DNA of 5,005 bases. Source: Oscillospiraceae bacterium. Lineage in GTDB: Bacteria > Bacillota > Clostridia > Oscillospirales > Ruminococcaceae. The stretch covers positions 1 through 5,005 of the forward strand of contig CAAEOA010000209.1 of the NCBI GenBank assembly GCA_900757485.1, written 5' to 3'. Shown piece by piece: positions 4,940-5,005 of this stretch. The notes below the pieces were generated by a model that did no database searches, had not been told where the DNA came from, and saw nothing but the letters and a program-made list of their open reading frames with translations. Within the stretch, counting starts at the first letter, position 1; each line of letters starts with the position of its first letter. The position numbers and the translations under genes were made by a program.

Positions 4940-5005
4940 ATGAATATTGAAACGTATTTGGAAAATCAAGGCTTTTCCTTATCTGATTTTTCTTCAGAAG
5001 ATGCA
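4940..5005 (+). CDS. Start of an unrecognised gene, cut by the window edge
   Basis: An ATG at 4940 opens a frame of 22 codons (MNIETYLENQGFSLSDFSSE...) that is still open at the end of the window. GGTGG (4928-4932) lies 7 nt upstream as a modest ribosome binding site. The start is 14 nt after the membrane protein stop, so the two are probably co-transcribed. An overlapping ATG at 4936 stops after four codons. The visible part is hydrophilic with no recognisable motif, so no function can be given. Confidence 0.6.
   Translation, partial: MNIETYLENQGFSLSDFSSEDA

Overview
The window looks like the chromosome of a low-to-mid GC Gram-positive anaerobe of the Clostridia. Support for this: strong AGGAGG-type ribosome binding sites, consensus TTGACA/TATAAT promoters, A/T-rich spacers, and protein families typical of gut Firmicutes. 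A genus cannot be assigned from sequence alone.

Left part, positions 1-350: no convincing gene, but a very strong bidirectional terminator hairpin at 44-95. Positions 352-2775 hold one leftward operon. It has a MerR-type promoter with an 18-bp perfect palindrome inside a 20-bp spacer, then an ABC exporter ATPase, an ABC-2 permease overlapping it by one base (TAATG), a MerR-family regulator with a C-terminal GyrI-like ligand-binding domain, and an intrinsic terminator. The logic is a ligand-sensing, self-regulated drug or toxicant efflux module. The regulator is split by a frameshift at a run of seven A (sense strand), so as sequenced it is two overlapping pieces.

Middle, positions 2776-3270: a 500-bp intergenic region whose right half is a compact divergent regulatory switch. 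A consensus promoter points left, another points right into an XRE/S24 (CI/LexA-like) repressor, and three copies of TTGTTCAAT sit in or between them. The leftward transcript meets no convincing ORF and reaches a possible terminator after about 200 nt, so it may be a small RNA or the remains of a lost cro-like gene.

Right part, positions 3273-5005: the CI/LexA-like repressor, a decayed fragment right after its stop that resembles the C-terminal tail of an ImmA/IrrE metallopeptidase, an unrecognised three-helix membrane protein, and the first 22 codons of another unrecognised gene. The repressor plus ImmA-like tail suggests a remnant of an integrated mobile element, or a stress switch derived from one. 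No integrase, attachment site, CRISPR array, tRNA or rRNA is visible. I did not find an obviously new defence or biosynthetic system; the best leads are the divergent switch with its candidate RNA and the frameshifted efflux regulator.
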